NCBI GenBank assembly: GCA_900554975.1
Contig: USJI01000008.1
Coordinates: forward strand, 1 to 12,335
DNA length: 12,335 nucleotides
Origin: an uncultured Ruminococcus sp.
GTDB taxonomy: Bacteria; Bacillota; Clostridia; Oscillospirales; Ruminococcaceae
Reading direction: 5' to 3'
Shown here: positions 1-8,689 of the stretch, one piece after another
Numbering within the stretch: the first letter of the stretch is position 1
Layout: each line of letters begins with the position of its first letter
Program-made: the position numbers and the translations under genes
Notes under the pieces: generated by a model
What the model was told of the DNA's origin: nothing
Seen by the model: the letters and a program-made list of their open reading frames with translations, nothing else
Database searches by the model: none

Positions 1-933
1 TAACGTTTTGGCTATATTTTTTTTACAATATTCAGAAATTTTCTCTGTATTGTCAAATTCATCTAACATTATCCACTGAATTTTTGCATTTTTCCTAAAC
101 CACGTCAGCTGACGCTTGGCATATCGTCGGGTTTCCTGTTTTATTTTGTCGATACATTCGTCCAGAGATGCTTCTCCCCTGAAATAAGGTATAAGTTCCT
201 TATAGCCGATTGCATTGGCAGCTGTTTTCATTTCGCCAGATTCAAAAACCTTTTTCGACTCTGCAATAAGTCCGTTTTCTATCATTATGTCAACTCTTTT
301 GTTTATCCTGTCATAAAGCTTCTGACGGTCAGAAAAGTTCAGCCCGATAATTATCGATTCATAAGGCGATTCCTCAAGACGGCTTTCCGCCTTGAATTCA
401 CTGAGTTTTCTTCCGGTAAGTTCAAAAACTTCAAGTGCCCTGATAACTCTTACCAGATTGTTCGGGTGGAGTTCCGCCGCTGTTTCCGGATCGCACTTTT
501 CAAGCTTTGCAAACACTGCTTCCGCTCCGGATTCCTCTATTTCTTTTTCTATGCGTTTTCTTATTTCAGGACTTGTCTTTATATCCGGAAACTTCACATT
601 GTCAACAAGAGAAGATATATAAAGTCCGGTACCGCCTACAATTATCGGAAGATGTCCTCTGCCCGAAACCTCCTGTATCTTTTCATTCGCAAGTTCAACA
701 TAATCCACAACACTGAAACTCTGACTGCGGTCAAGAAAATCTATCAGGTGATGAGGTATTCCCTGCATTTCCTCTGTCGTCGGCTTGGCTGTTGCAATAT
801 CCATTCCCTTGTATATCTGCATGGAATCGGCTGAAATGACTTCGCCGTCAAAAGCCTTTGCCATTTCAACTCCGAGTGCCGTTTTCCCCGAGGCTGTCGG
901 TCCAGCTATAACAGCTATTTTTATTTTCTCCAT
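1..933 (-). CDS. miaA: tRNA dimethylallyltransferase MiaA (3' end cut)
   Basis: MiaA transfers a dimethylallyl group to N6 of A37 in tRNAs that read UNN codons, making i6A, the substrate of MiaB. The reading frame is open for 311 codons and still open at position 1, so only the last few residues should be missing (family length is about 300-320). Visible motifs are the P-loop GPTASGKT (residues 11-18), DSMQIYKGMDIATAKP just after it, GIPHHLID, VGGTGLYI, and ETRRYAKRQLTWFR near the C-terminus. The ATG at 931-933 lies 5 bases after the mutL stop, with an AGAAGGA-type ribosome site inside the end of mutL, so translation is probably coupled. It is the last gene seen in the minus-strand run that also carries miaB. 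Identification is secure from motifs and context. Confidence 0.97.
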   Translation of the reverse strand, partial: MEKIKIAVIAGPTASGKTALGVEMAKAFDGEVISADSMQIYKGMDIATAKPTTEEMQGIPHHLIDFLDRSQSFSVVDYVELANEKIQEVSGRGHLPIIVGGTGLYISSLVDNVKFPDIKTSPEIRKRIEKEIEESGAEAVFAKLEKCDPETAAELHPNNLVRVIRALEVFELTGRKLSEFKAESRLEESPYESIIIGLNFSDRQKLYDRINKRVDIMIENGLIAESKKVFESGEMKTAANAIGYKELIPYFRGEASLDECIDKIKQETRRYAKRQLTWFRKNAKIQWIMLDEFDNTEKISEYCKKNIAKTL

Positions 934-938
934 AGAAT

Positions 939-2939
939 TTATACTATCCTTCTGAATTGTTTTTCTATCTCACGTTTTGTAAGCACAAACATGACTGGTC
1001 GTCCGTGAGGACAATGCCTTATATTTTCATTGTAATATACATCTTCTGCAAGTTTCTGAAGCTCCTCAATACTGTTTTTATCATTTGCCTTTATTGCCGC
1101 CTTGCAGGCAAGGTCATGAAGTGCATCATCAAGCTGATGCGTCTGAGGATCAACTTTGTTCAGATAAAAATTCTCAGCAATTTCCGGTATGACCTCATCC
1201 ATGTTAAGACTTTCAAGAATCAGCGGTACAGCCGTTATATGAACATATGGTGCAGATGAAACATCAAGCTTAAATCCCATATTTTCAAGCATTACGGAAT
1301 TTTCATAGAGTGCATTGCATTCATCTTCAGACAAAAGTATTTCCAGCGGTGAAACAAGCATCTGGCTGTCTGTATTTTTACAGTTCCCTCTGAGTTTTTC
1401 AAAAATTACTCTTTCATGTGCGGCGTGCTTGTCTATCATTATCATCTTATCTTCCAGCTCTGCAAGAATATAATTTTTGAAAAGCTCCCCTATCACTCTT
1501 ATCGGGGGTTCGTCTTTCTGTACCGAATTCTCCTCAGCTTCATTTTTTACAAGTTCGGTTCTTTTAAATGAGCTTCTGTTAATATAGGAAAATCCGCTGA
1601 GTGTTTCTTCTTCCGGTTCATTGTCAGCAATGTTCGTTTCTGTTTTCTGAGTACCGCTCTGCACCATATCAGAACTTTCATATTCCGTCTTGCTTGATTC
1701 CAGAACAATCTTTCCGCTTTGTGTCCCATCAGATTTTTCATATATCGGCACCGTTTCCATGACGGAATACTCCGAAGCTGAAACAGGTCTGATAACACTT
1801 TTTTCTTCAGCATTTTGCACACTCTGTACCGGCTGAACAGGCTCGGCTGGTTTTTCAGTTACAAGCACAGGCTGTTCAAACTTTTCGGGTTCAAACGGCT
1901 TGGCGGTATAGTCAGAAACACTCTTTCTTTCCTCTTTCATCTGAAATTCATAAATAAGTCCCGATGCCATAAGAGCATTCTTAACAGCAAAATAAACGCT
2001 GTTGAAAACAATTTTTTCATCAGAAAATCTGACCTCTGCCTTTGCCGGATGAACATTAACATCAACAGCAACAGGCGGCACATCAAGCATAAGCACACAT
2101 GCCGGATATTTTCCGACCATTACAAGATTCCTGTATGCTTCCTCCAGTGACACACAGCAGGTAACCGACTTTACATACCTGCCGTTTATAAAGAAATTCT
2201 GAAACGCACGGTTTGACTTTGAGTAAAGCGGTTTTACAACATACCCCTTTACAGTTATACCGTTTTCACTGTAATCCACAGGTATCATATCGTGAGCAAA
2301 ATCACGTCCGTAAACACCGTATATTGCAGAATAAAGCTCGCCGTCTCCGGCAGATGTAAATTCAATTCTGTTATCCTTTATCAGTTTAAATGATATTTCA
2401 GGGTGCGAAAGAACTATCTTCTGCATAATGGAAATTATGGCATTCGCTTCTGCCGAATCCCTTTTCATAAACTTCTGGCGAACAGGGACATTATAGAAAA
2501 TATCCCTTATAATTATGGTTGTTCCGTCCGGACAGCCTGTTCTTTCATTCAGCTTTTCTATGCTTCCTTCTATGATGTAATTCGTTCCGAGTTCATCGTT
2601 TTTTGTTTTGGTAAGTACTTCAACCTTTGCAACGGCAGAAATTGAAGCCAGTGCTTCGCCTCTGAAACCAAGCGTCATGATACTGTCAAGGTCTGTTTTG
2701 GAAGTTATCTTGCTTGTGGCGTGTCTTAAAAACGCTGTTGCCGACTCTATTCCGCTTCCGTCATCAGTTATCCTCATGTATGTAGTACCGCCGTTTTTGA
2801 TTTCAACTGTAATATGCTCTGCTCCTGCATCAATTGAATTTTCAAGAAGTTCCTTTATAACTGATGCCGGACGTTCAATAACCTCTCCCGCTGCAATAAG
2901 CTCTGATATTTCTTTGCTGAGCACATTTATTTCTGCCAT
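939..2939 (-). CDS. mutL: DNA mismatch repair protein MutL (endonuclease type)
   Basis: MutL couples mismatch recognition by MutS to strand removal. The N-terminal GHKL ATPase shows ELLENSIDAGA (residues 30-40, Glu30 the likely catalytic base, Asn34 for Mg), DDGSG (59-63) and LGFRGEAL (90-97). A long, poorly conserved linker rich in Glu, Ser, Val and Gln follows. The C-terminal domain has DKHAAHERVIFE (503-514), a form of the nicking-endonuclease motif DQHAx2Ex4E with Lys for Gln, plus CPHGRP (643-648), as expected in bacteria without MutH. QMLVSP (from Gln526) sits where B. subtilis MutL has its beta-clamp motif. I chose the ATG at 2939 (666 residues) over an in-frame TTG at 2963: the ATG has AAAGGG 9 bases upstream, and the TTG extension would overlap the previous stop and adds nothing conserved. 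miaA follows 5 bases later. Confidence 0.97.
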   Translation of the reverse strand: MAEINVLSKEISELIAAGEVIERPASVIKELLENSIDAGAEHITVEIKNGGTTYMRITDDGSGIESATAFLRHATSKITSKTDLDSIMTLGFRGEALASISAVAKVEVLTKTKNDELGTNYIIEGSIEKLNERTGCPDGTTIIIRDIFYNVPVRQKFMKRDSAEANAIISIMQKIVLSHPEISFKLIKDNRIEFTSAGDGELYSAIYGVYGRDFAHDMIPVDYSENGITVKGYVVKPLYSKSNRAFQNFFINGRYVKSVTCCVSLEEAYRNLVMVGKYPACVLMLDVPPVAVDVNVHPAKAEVRFSDEKIVFNSVYFAVKNALMASGLIYEFQMKEERKSVSDYTAKPFEPEKFEQPVLVTEKPAEPVQPVQSVQNAEEKSVIRPVSASEYSVMETVPIYEKSDGTQSGKIVLESSKTEYESSDMVQSGTQKTETNIADNEPEEETLSGFSYINRSSFKRTELVKNEAEENSVQKDEPPIRVIGELFKNYILAELEDKMIMIDKHAAHERVIFEKLRGNCKNTDSQMLVSPLEILLSEDECNALYENSVMLENMGFKLDVSSAPYVHITAVPLILESLNMDEVIPEIAENFYLNKVDPQTHQLDDALHDLACKAAIKANDKNSIEELQKLAEDVYYNENIRHCPHGRPVMFVLTKREIEKQFRRIV

Positions 2940-2948
2940 TTTTTCACA

Positions 2949-2954
2949 CCCTTT
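2949..2954 (-). promoter_or_regulatory. mutL ribosome binding site
   Basis: AAAGGG on the minus strand, 9 bases before the ATG at 2939. It lies inside the possible TTG-initiated extension (2963), so it supports the shorter MutL start. Confidence 0.7.
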
Positions 2955-2959
2955 CAAGG

Positions 2960-4135
2960 TCAATCATCAAACTCACATATATAGCCCATTTTTCCCGAGT
3001 ATTCAGGTGAAACTTCAACCAGATTATCCGGAGCATCATACAGATATATTCCGCCAACATACTTAATCAGTCCGCACACCGTATCTTCCCACTGTGACTG
3101 CTCATAATCATATTCCGGTAAAGAATACTTCCAGAAACCATGCATATGATCGGCACTGGTAAAACTCTCATCTGCATTTATCCATCTCGGTTCCATAAAT
3201 TCATCACCGACCCATTCAGCACGGCGATAACCCACATAAAAGCTGATTTCCTGCAAGTTTTCATCTTCAATCTGCTTCTGAACTATATCCTGCTCAGCCG
3301 GAGAAGTGATCGTCGCCAGATATCCGCCCTTTTCCATGCAAAGTTCCCGTGCTTCGTCCCAGCTGACATCTGCACATATGAGTTCATACCTGTGTCCGTA
3401 TGAAGTATGATGACCCGTTCTCAGAACAGAAAGAATTTCTTCTTTTGAATATGTTCTGGCATCAAAGCAAACACTTTGTTCCCTGTCAAAAAGTCTGTCT
3501 ATATTTTCTTCAAATTCCTCTGCGGAAACCTCATCATTTTCCCATACATAACGCTCTGTTTCCGGCTCATCATTCCAGTACACTTCATGCAGACCATTTC
3601 CGATTACTGAAAACTCGCCATTTTCAAGTTTTCCTATGATTACCGGATAATACCCCATGTGTCCGTTATTGGCATAAAAAAGCCCGCTTCTTTCAATATA
3701 TCTTGCTCCAAGCCTTGAAATATGATAATATTCCGTTTTGCCGTCATAATATGAAACCAGCATTTCTCCTCCTGCCTCATATTCTGATGACACGAACAGT
3801 TCCGGAACATCATCATCGTCCAGATATACAAGATTATAAGTGAAGTCTTCATCTTCAACAACATATCTGATATATCTTTCATATGCACTGCACCATTCCG
3901 GCAAATCCGAAACAGTTGTTTTTGTAACTTCAGCTGTTTCCGTATCAGAAACCAAAGATGACAACACTGTTTCACTTGATACAGATGTTTCCGTTACTTC
4001 CGTAGCTGTCGTTTCTATAGCCGATGTTTCAGTAATTTTTTCGGCTGAATCGTTCTGCGGGATTTCACCGGAATTACCACAGCCGCATAAAACAAACGTC
4101 AGTGCAGTAATTGCCGCAAATAATTTAAATTTCAT
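2960..4135 (-). CDS. Lipoprotein with C-type-lectin-like domain
   Basis: A 391-residue predicted surface lipoprotein of unknown role. Residues 1-19 form a signal peptide ending in the lipobox-like LCGC, with Cys19 the likely lipidated residue. A Thr/Ser/Glu-rich linker runs to about residue 75, as expected for a cell-wall spacer. A middle region (about 80-245) contains NLVYLDDDDVPELFV, an acidic motif I associate with secreted clostridial proteins. Residues about 246-391 look like a C-type-lectin-like fold: SWDEARELC (258-266), GGYLATITSPAEQ, a WED in place of the usual WND, then CGLI and a terminal GYICEF that gives the expected disulfide partners (Cys266 with Cys387). The ligand cannot be told from sequence. 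The ATG at 4135 has AGGTGA just upstream. The gene lies 36 bases after mutS and ends 20 bases before the mutL start, so it is probably co-transcribed with the repair genes. Confidence 0.85.
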   Translation of the reverse strand: MKFKLFAAITALTFVLCGCGNSGEIPQNDSAEKITETSAIETTATEVTETSVSSETVLSSLVSDTETAEVTKTTVSDLPEWCSAYERYIRYVVEDEDFTYNLVYLDDDDVPELFVSSEYEAGGEMLVSYYDGKTEYYHISRLGARYIERSGLFYANNGHMGYYPVIIGKLENGEFSVIGNGLHEVYWNDEPETERYVWENDEVSAEEFEENIDRLFDREQSVCFDARTYSKEEILSVLRTGHHTSYGHRYELICADVSWDEARELCMEKGGYLATITSPAEQDIVQKQIEDENLQEISFYVGYRRAEWVGDEFMEPRWINADESFTSADHMHGFWKYSLPEYDYEQSQWEDTVCGLIKYVGGIYLYDAPDNLVEVSPEYSGKMGYICEFDD

Positions 4136-4171
4136 CTGTCACCTGCCACATATCCCATATATCTTTAACAT

Positions 4172-6784
4172 TTACTTTTCCTCTGCCAGTTTTGTAAGTT
4201 CTTTCAGAAGTTCTCGGCATTCGCTGTCAGTAAGTTCATCAACATTCGTTTTTACAAGGGTGTCTGCAAGAACATCACGGCTGACATTTCCGAATGTCAT
4301 CTGCCCGTCATCTTCATTATGTGCCTTTATGTTGCTGTTTTCATTTTCCATTTCAGCAAGAAGCTCCCTTGCACGTTTCACAACCTTTTCAGGCAGTCCT
4401 GCAAGTTTTGCAACTTCTATGCCATAGCTTTCATCAACGCCGCCACGCACAATCTTCCTTAAAAATCTTATGCCGTCCTTATTTTTTCTTACTGCTATGC
4501 TGTAATTCTTAACGCCGTCCATTATATTTTCAAGTTCTATAAGCTCATGATAATGTGTTGCAAAAAGCGTTTTACAGCCGAGTTTCTTAGAGTTGCATAT
4601 ATGTTCAGCAACCGCCCTTGCTATGCTGATACCGTCAAATGTAGACGTTCCTCTTCCCACTTCATCAAGAATAACAAGACTATTTTTTGTCGCAAATTTC
4701 AGAATATCTGCAACTTCACTCATTTCAACCATGAACGTACTCTGTCCGGCGGTCAGGTCATCAGATGCCCCGACTCTTGTAAATATTCTGTCAACTATCG
4801 AAATTTTTGCATACGATGCCGGAACAAAACAACCTGTCTGAGCCATGAGCGTAATAAGTGCAGTCTGACGCATATATGTTGACTTACCTGACATATTAGG
4901 TCCTGTGATAATGGACATTCTGCTTGAACCCGTATCAATGTAAACATCATTCGGCACGAACATCTCATCAGTCAGCATAAGCTCAACAACAGGGTGACGT
5001 CCGTCATGTATATCTATAACACCGTCTATGGCAATTTCAGGACGCACATAATTATTCTTTATGGAAACATCTGCAAATGATGCAAGAACATCAACCGCTG
5101 CAACAGCTGACGCTGTACGCTGTACGCTCTGAAGTTTCGTTGCAAGAAAATCACGGACTTCCGCAAATATATCTGCCTCAAGCCTTAAAGCCTTATCCTT
5201 TGCACCGAGAATGTTATTTTCAGCATTTTTCAGTTCTTCTGTTATAAAACGTTCACAGTTTGCAAGAGTCTGCTTTCTTATATATCTGTCCGGAACAAGA
5301 TCATAATATGAACGTGTGACTTCTATGTAATATCCGAAAACACGGTTAAACCCTATTTTCAGAGCTTTTATACCCGTTTCTTCACGTTCACGCTGTTCTA
5401 TTTCCGCTATTATGTCCTTTCCGCTTGTCATTACATGACGCAGTTCATCAAGGCCTTCATTAAAACCGTCCCTGATAACTCCGCCGTCCTTTACAGAAAC
5501 CGGAGGCTCATCTATAATTGCATTTTCCACAAGCCCCGAAATTTCCTCAAGTGTTGAAATACTGCTTTCAAGTGAATTTATAAGCTTAGAACCTGAAAGT
5601 TTTTTCAGCTGTTCTTTGAGAAGCGGCAGCTGAAGCGATGTAAGTGAAAGCGATTTGAGATCCCTTGGTGTGGCGGTTTTATACATGACTCTTGTCATAA
5701 GTCTTTCAATATCATAAACACGCTCAAGAATATCCCCTGTTTCCATAAGCACAACAGGATTTTTCACAAACTGCTCTACAGCTTCAAGCCTGTTAATAAT
5801 TCTTGCAGGACTTGTCAGAGGCTGTTCGATATACGATTTCAGGAGCCTTTTACCCATGGAAGTTCTGGTTGAATCAAGAACCCACAGAAGCGAACCTTTT
5901 TTCTCTTTATTGCGGAGTGTTTCGGTCAGCTCCAGATTGCGTCTTGCGGTAAGGTCAAGAGCCATTGCGGAGGACATATCCTGACGTTCAATTGAAGTAA
6001 ATCTTCCCGTAAGGGTTTTCTGCGTATCACCTATATAGTCAAACATTCCGCAGACAGCGCTGACATCTGTTCCGCTTTCGGCAAGTCCCAGCATATCCAT
6101 TGACGAAACCGAAAACTGTGTAAAAACAGTTTCCTTTTTCAGAGCAGGGTCAAAGCATTCGTTATCCCTGAGCGTTACAGAACAGTGGAGTTTTGTCTTT
6201 ATAAAATCAAGTGCAGTTTTAAGCGACAGAAATTCTGCATTGAAAACTATTTCAGAAGGAACATATCTTGAAAGCAGATCTATAATTTCCGGTTCAGGAT
6301 TTTTCCCCTCAGCCGATGCAAGGTGAACCTCACCCGTTGAGATATCTGCAAAGCACATACTGCAGCTTTTTCCGTCATAATAAGCACAGCAGAGATAGTT
6401 ATTGCTTTCATCGTTCAGCATACTGCTTTCTATCAGTGTTCCCGGAGTAACAACCCTTATAACGTCCCTCTGAACCAGTCCTTTGCTTTCAGAAGGGTCT
6501 GTAAGCTGTTCGCATATGGCAACCTTATATCCCGCTTCGATAAGCTTTTTTATGTATATTTCACTGCTGTGATGCGGAACTCCGCACATAGGTGCTCTTT
6601 CATCAAGTCCGCAGTCTTTTCCCGTCAGTGTAAGCTCCAGTGTCTTTGATGCAAGCAGAGCGTCATTAAAGAACATCTCGTAAAAATCGCCCACACGAAA
6701 AAACAGTATTGTATCGGGATAGGCTTCCTTTGCATCAAGATACTGGTTCATCATAGGCGAGATTCTGGATCTGTCTATTTCCAT
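4172..6784 (-). CDS. mutS: DNA mismatch repair protein MutS
   Basis: MutS binds mispaired bases and small loops and, with ATP, recruits MutL. The protein is 870 residues, normal for MutS1. The mismatch-reading motif GDFYEMF has Phe34 and Glu36, the residues that stack on and contact the mispair. The ATPase has Walker A GPNMSGKST (628-636), Walker B LVILDEVGRG with Asp707 and Glu708, then FATHYHEL. Near the C-terminus QMTFG resembles a beta-clamp-binding peptide, followed by a short helical tail of the tetramer-forming kind. An upstream ATG at 6805 would add seven residues, but GGAGGT lies only 5 bases before the ATG at 6784, so I use that start. It follows the YlbF/YmcA-family gene by 70 bases, the widest gap in the run. 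No truncation or missing key residue was seen. Confidence 0.98.
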   Translation of the reverse strand: MEIDRSRISPMMNQYLDAKEAYPDTILFFRVGDFYEMFFNDALLASKTLELTLTGKDCGLDERAPMCGVPHHSSEIYIKKLIEAGYKVAICEQLTDPSESKGLVQRDVIRVVTPGTLIESSMLNDESNNYLCCAYYDGKSCSMCFADISTGEVHLASAEGKNPEPEIIDLLSRYVPSEIVFNAEFLSLKTALDFIKTKLHCSVTLRDNECFDPALKKETVFTQFSVSSMDMLGLAESGTDVSAVCGMFDYIGDTQKTLTGRFTSIERQDMSSAMALDLTARRNLELTETLRNKEKKGSLLWVLDSTRTSMGKRLLKSYIEQPLTSPARIINRLEAVEQFVKNPVVLMETGDILERVYDIERLMTRVMYKTATPRDLKSLSLTSLQLPLLKEQLKKLSGSKLINSLESSISTLEEISGLVENAIIDEPPVSVKDGGVIRDGFNEGLDELRHVMTSGKDIIAEIEQREREETGIKALKIGFNRVFGYYIEVTRSYYDLVPDRYIRKQTLANCERFITEELKNAENNILGAKDKALRLEADIFAEVRDFLATKLQSVQRTASAVAAVDVLASFADVSIKNNYVRPEIAIDGVIDIHDGRHPVVELMLTDEMFVPNDVYIDTGSSRMSIITGPNMSGKSTYMRQTALITLMAQTGCFVPASYAKISIVDRIFTRVGASDDLTAGQSTFMVEMSEVADILKFATKNSLVILDEVGRGTSTFDGISIARAVAEHICNSKKLGCKTLFATHYHELIELENIMDGVKNYSIAVRKNKDGIRFLRKIVRGGVDESYGIEVAKLAGLPEKVVKRARELLAEMENENSNIKAHNEDDGQMTFGNVSRDVLADTLVKTNVDELTDSECRELLKELTKLAEEK

Positions 6785-6789
6785 CAATA

Positions 6790-6795
6790 ACCTCC
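6790..6795 (-). promoter_or_regulatory. mutS ribosome binding site
   Basis: A full GGAGGT on the minus strand, 5 bases before the ATG at 6784. It decides the mutS start against the in-frame ATG at 6805, which lies upstream of it. Confidence 0.85.
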
Positions 6796-6808
6796 AATTA
6801 TGCAATTT

Positions 6809-6831
6809 GACCTTTTCATAAAGAAAAAGTC
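6809..6831 (-). other. Hairpin in the gap before mutS
   Basis: On the minus strand GACTTTTTC and GAAAAGGTC can pair over 9 positions (one G-U) around a five-base loop. No U-tract follows, so it does not look like an intrinsic terminator. It may be an RNA processing or stability structure between the YlbF/YmcA-family gene and mutS, or chance in AT-rich sequence. Confidence 0.35.
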
Positions 6832-6854
6832 AAAGAGCGTTTCATATTACAGAA

Positions 6855-7262
6855 TCAGTGGCATCCACCGCAGGTAGAACAGCTTCCGGAGCATCCTGCC
6901 GGCTGTGACGGACAGGTTTCAGGGTCTTCGCCGTTTGCAGAAGCTGTAATGATATTGTTTATCTCTGCAAGCATTCCGTCCATGGCATTTTTTGCCGCAT
7001 TAAAAGCCATCATGTTAGGGTTCGCCATGATATCTCCGTAAATGCTTTTTATTTCAGAATCAAGTTCCTTGAGCTTTTCCGTGTCCTTGTCTGTCTTGGA
7101 CATTTCCATGTTCAGTTCATAACGTTTCATTGTAAACTCACTGATAAGCTTCTGGAGTTCGCTGTCCTTGTCGTTTGTTTCCTTTGCCTTGAAGTATGCA
7201 GCATATCTTTCATCAGCCTGTATAAGTTTTCCGAGTTCTCTCGCCATTGAAATTGTATCCAT
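6855..7262 (-). CDS. YlbF/YmcA family protein, Cys-rich tail
   Basis: A 135-residue, mostly helical, charged protein of the Com_YlbF family (DUF964). In B. subtilis the members YmcA (RicA) and YlbF (RicF) join YaaT (RicT) in an iron-sulfur complex that affects RNase Y-dependent mRNA maturation, competence, sporulation and biofilm. Visible features are the N-terminal MARELGKLIQADERYAAYF, the LQKLISEF segment, and the helix DIMANPNMMAFNAAKNAMDGMLAEINNII. The tail carries five cysteines (117, 124, 128, 131, 134) in a CX6CX3CX2CX2C pattern ending in His135, which suits metal or Fe-S binding. It lies between miaB and mutS, as ymcA does in B. subtilis, which favours the YmcA/RicA branch. Sequence alone does not settle YmcA against YlbF, so no symbol is given. 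The ATG has GAAAGGAAG upstream and follows miaB by 20 bases. Confidence 0.88.
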   Translation of the reverse strand: MDTISMARELGKLIQADERYAAYFKAKETNDKDSELQKLISEFTMKRYELNMEMSKTDKDTEKLKELDSEIKSIYGDIMANPNMMAFNAAKNAMDGMLAEINNIITASANGEDPETCPSQPAGCSGSCSTCGGCH

Positions 7263-7282
7263 TTTTATCTTCCTTTCAGAAA

Positions 7283-8689
7283 TTAAATTATTTTTCCGGT
7301 AACTGCCCAGTTCATGGCACCTGTTACCTCAACGTCAACAAAAGTTCCTTCAAGGGATTCATCACCCTCAAATTCAACTATTATAAAATCATTGCTCTTG
7401 CCTGTCATAAAGCCTTTCTTTTTGCTTTTTGAATCCACAAGAACACGCATTTTTCTTCCGACAAATCTTTTGTAATTTTCGGTAGATATTTCTCTCTGAA
7501 GTTCAAGCAGTCTTCTCATACGCTGACTTTTTTCCTCATCGGATATAAGGTCTTCCATAAGAGCCGCTTTTGTGCCTGAACGCTTTGAATATATGAAAGA
7601 ATAAATATTATCGTATTTTACTCTTTTCATAAGTTCCAGAGTTTCCTCAAATTCCTCATTGCTTTCATTCGGGAATCCGACAATGATGTCTGTTGTAAAT
7701 GAAAAATCGGGAACAATACTTCTTGCGTAATCTATCGTTTCCATATATTTTTCAACGGTATATCTGCGGTTCATTCTGTCAAGAACATCGTCACTTCCGC
7801 TCTGAACCGGAAGATGAAGATGCTTTCCGACCTTGTCACATTTAATTATCGTATCAATAAGTTTCTTTCCTGCATCTTTCGGATGCGATGACATGAATCT
7901 TATGACAAAATCACCGTCAATATCATTTATACGTTCCAGAAGCTGAGGGAAATCAATCCCGTCAGGCAGGTCTTTACCGTAAGAGTTTACATTCTGCCCA
8001 AGAAGCATTATCTCCTTATATCCGCGGGCAGCAAGTTCCCTGACTTCATTTACAATATCCTCCGGTTTTCTGCTGCGTTCACGTCCTCTTACATACGGTA
8101 CTATACAGTATGTGCAGAAATTATTACAGCCGAACATTATCGGAACAGAAGCTTTGTATGTGCTGTCCCTTTCCTGTTCAAGCCCCTCAACCGGCATATT
8201 GTATTCATTTGTATCAAATATACGCTTTTCGCCGCAAAGCTTTTTCAGCAGAAGCTTCGGGAATTTATCGAGTGCAGATGAACTGAAAACAATATCAACA
8301 TATTTATATGAATTGTTTATTTTTTGAGTAACGTGTTCCAGCGATGCCATACATCCGCAAAGGCATATTATCATATCCGGATTTTTTTCCTTGTAATGTT
8401 TCAGATATCCGAGATTTCCGAAAACCCTGTCCTCTGCATTTTCCCTTACCGCACAGGTGTTGAAAATAACGATACCAGCCTCTTCGGGCTTGTCAGTTAA
8501 TGTACAGCCCATTTTAAGAAGCATACCCTTTATCTTTTCACCGTCAGAAAAATTCAGCTGACAGCCGTAACTGTGCACACACGCTGAAAGCGGTCTGTCC
8601 ATATCGGAAACTATACCGTATACGGCACTCATATATTCTTCAATTGTAATATTCTTTTCCTGTTCCAACTGCTGTTTCTCCATTCGCAT
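7283..8689 (-). CDS. miaB: tRNA-2-methylthio-N6-dimethylallyladenosine synthase MiaB
   Basis: MiaB is a radical-SAM methylthiotransferase that turns i6A37 into ms2i6A37 in tRNA. At 468 residues it has the three family parts. The N-terminal UPF0004 domain binds the auxiliary [4Fe-4S] cluster through Cys43 (YGCQ), Cys79 (NTCAV) and Cys113 (CGCMA). The radical-SAM core has CNNFCTYC with Cys188, Cys192 and Cys195, followed by VPYVRGRERSR, typical of MiaB. The C-terminus (roughly the last 65 residues) is a TRAM RNA-binding domain. The ATG at 8689 directly follows the mtnN stop (TAAATG), so translation is likely coupled; the ribosome site there is weak. Internal ATGs at 8683 and 8632 are less favoured alternatives. 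Its product depends on MiaA, encoded later in the same run. Confidence 0.97.
   Translation of the reverse strand: MRMEKQQLEQEKNITIEEYMSAVYGIVSDMDRPLSACVHSYGCQLNFSDGEKIKGMLLKMGCTLTDKPEEAGIVIFNTCAVRENAEDRVFGNLGYLKHYKEKNPDMIICLCGCMASLEHVTQKINNSYKYVDIVFSSSALDKFPKLLLKKLCGEKRIFDTNEYNMPVEGLEQERDSTYKASVPIMFGCNNFCTYCIVPYVRGRERSRKPEDIVNEVRELAARGYKEIMLLGQNVNSYGKDLPDGIDFPQLLERINDIDGDFVIRFMSSHPKDAGKKLIDTIIKCDKVGKHLHLPVQSGSDDVLDRMNRRYTVEKYMETIDYARSIVPDFSFTTDIIVGFPNESNEEFEETLELMKRVKYDNIYSFIYSKRSGTKAALMEDLISDEEKSQRMRRLLELQREISTENYKRFVGRKMRVLVDSKSKKKGFMTGKSNDFIIVEFEGDESLEGTFVDVEVTGAMNWAVTGKII

Noticed and set aside
2940..2963. TTG start extending MutL by eight residues
   Set aside because: The ribosome site lies within the extension, and the ATG at 2939 begins the conserved MutL N-terminus.
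2608..3066. 152-codon plus-strand open frame across the mutL start and the lipoprotein gene end
   Set aside because: It is antisense to two well-supported genes, has no recognisable domain, and its composition mirrors the opposite strand.
2960..4135. C-type-lectin-like domain as target of a diversity-generating retroelement
   Set aside because: There is no reverse transcriptase gene and no template/variable repeat pair in the window.
3840..4427. 195-codon plus-strand open frame, rich in Ser, Val and Phe
   Set aside because: It is antisense to the Thr/Ser/Glu-rich linker of the lipoprotein and the 3' end of mutS, whose codons read as Val/Ser/Phe on the other strand. No family is recognisable.
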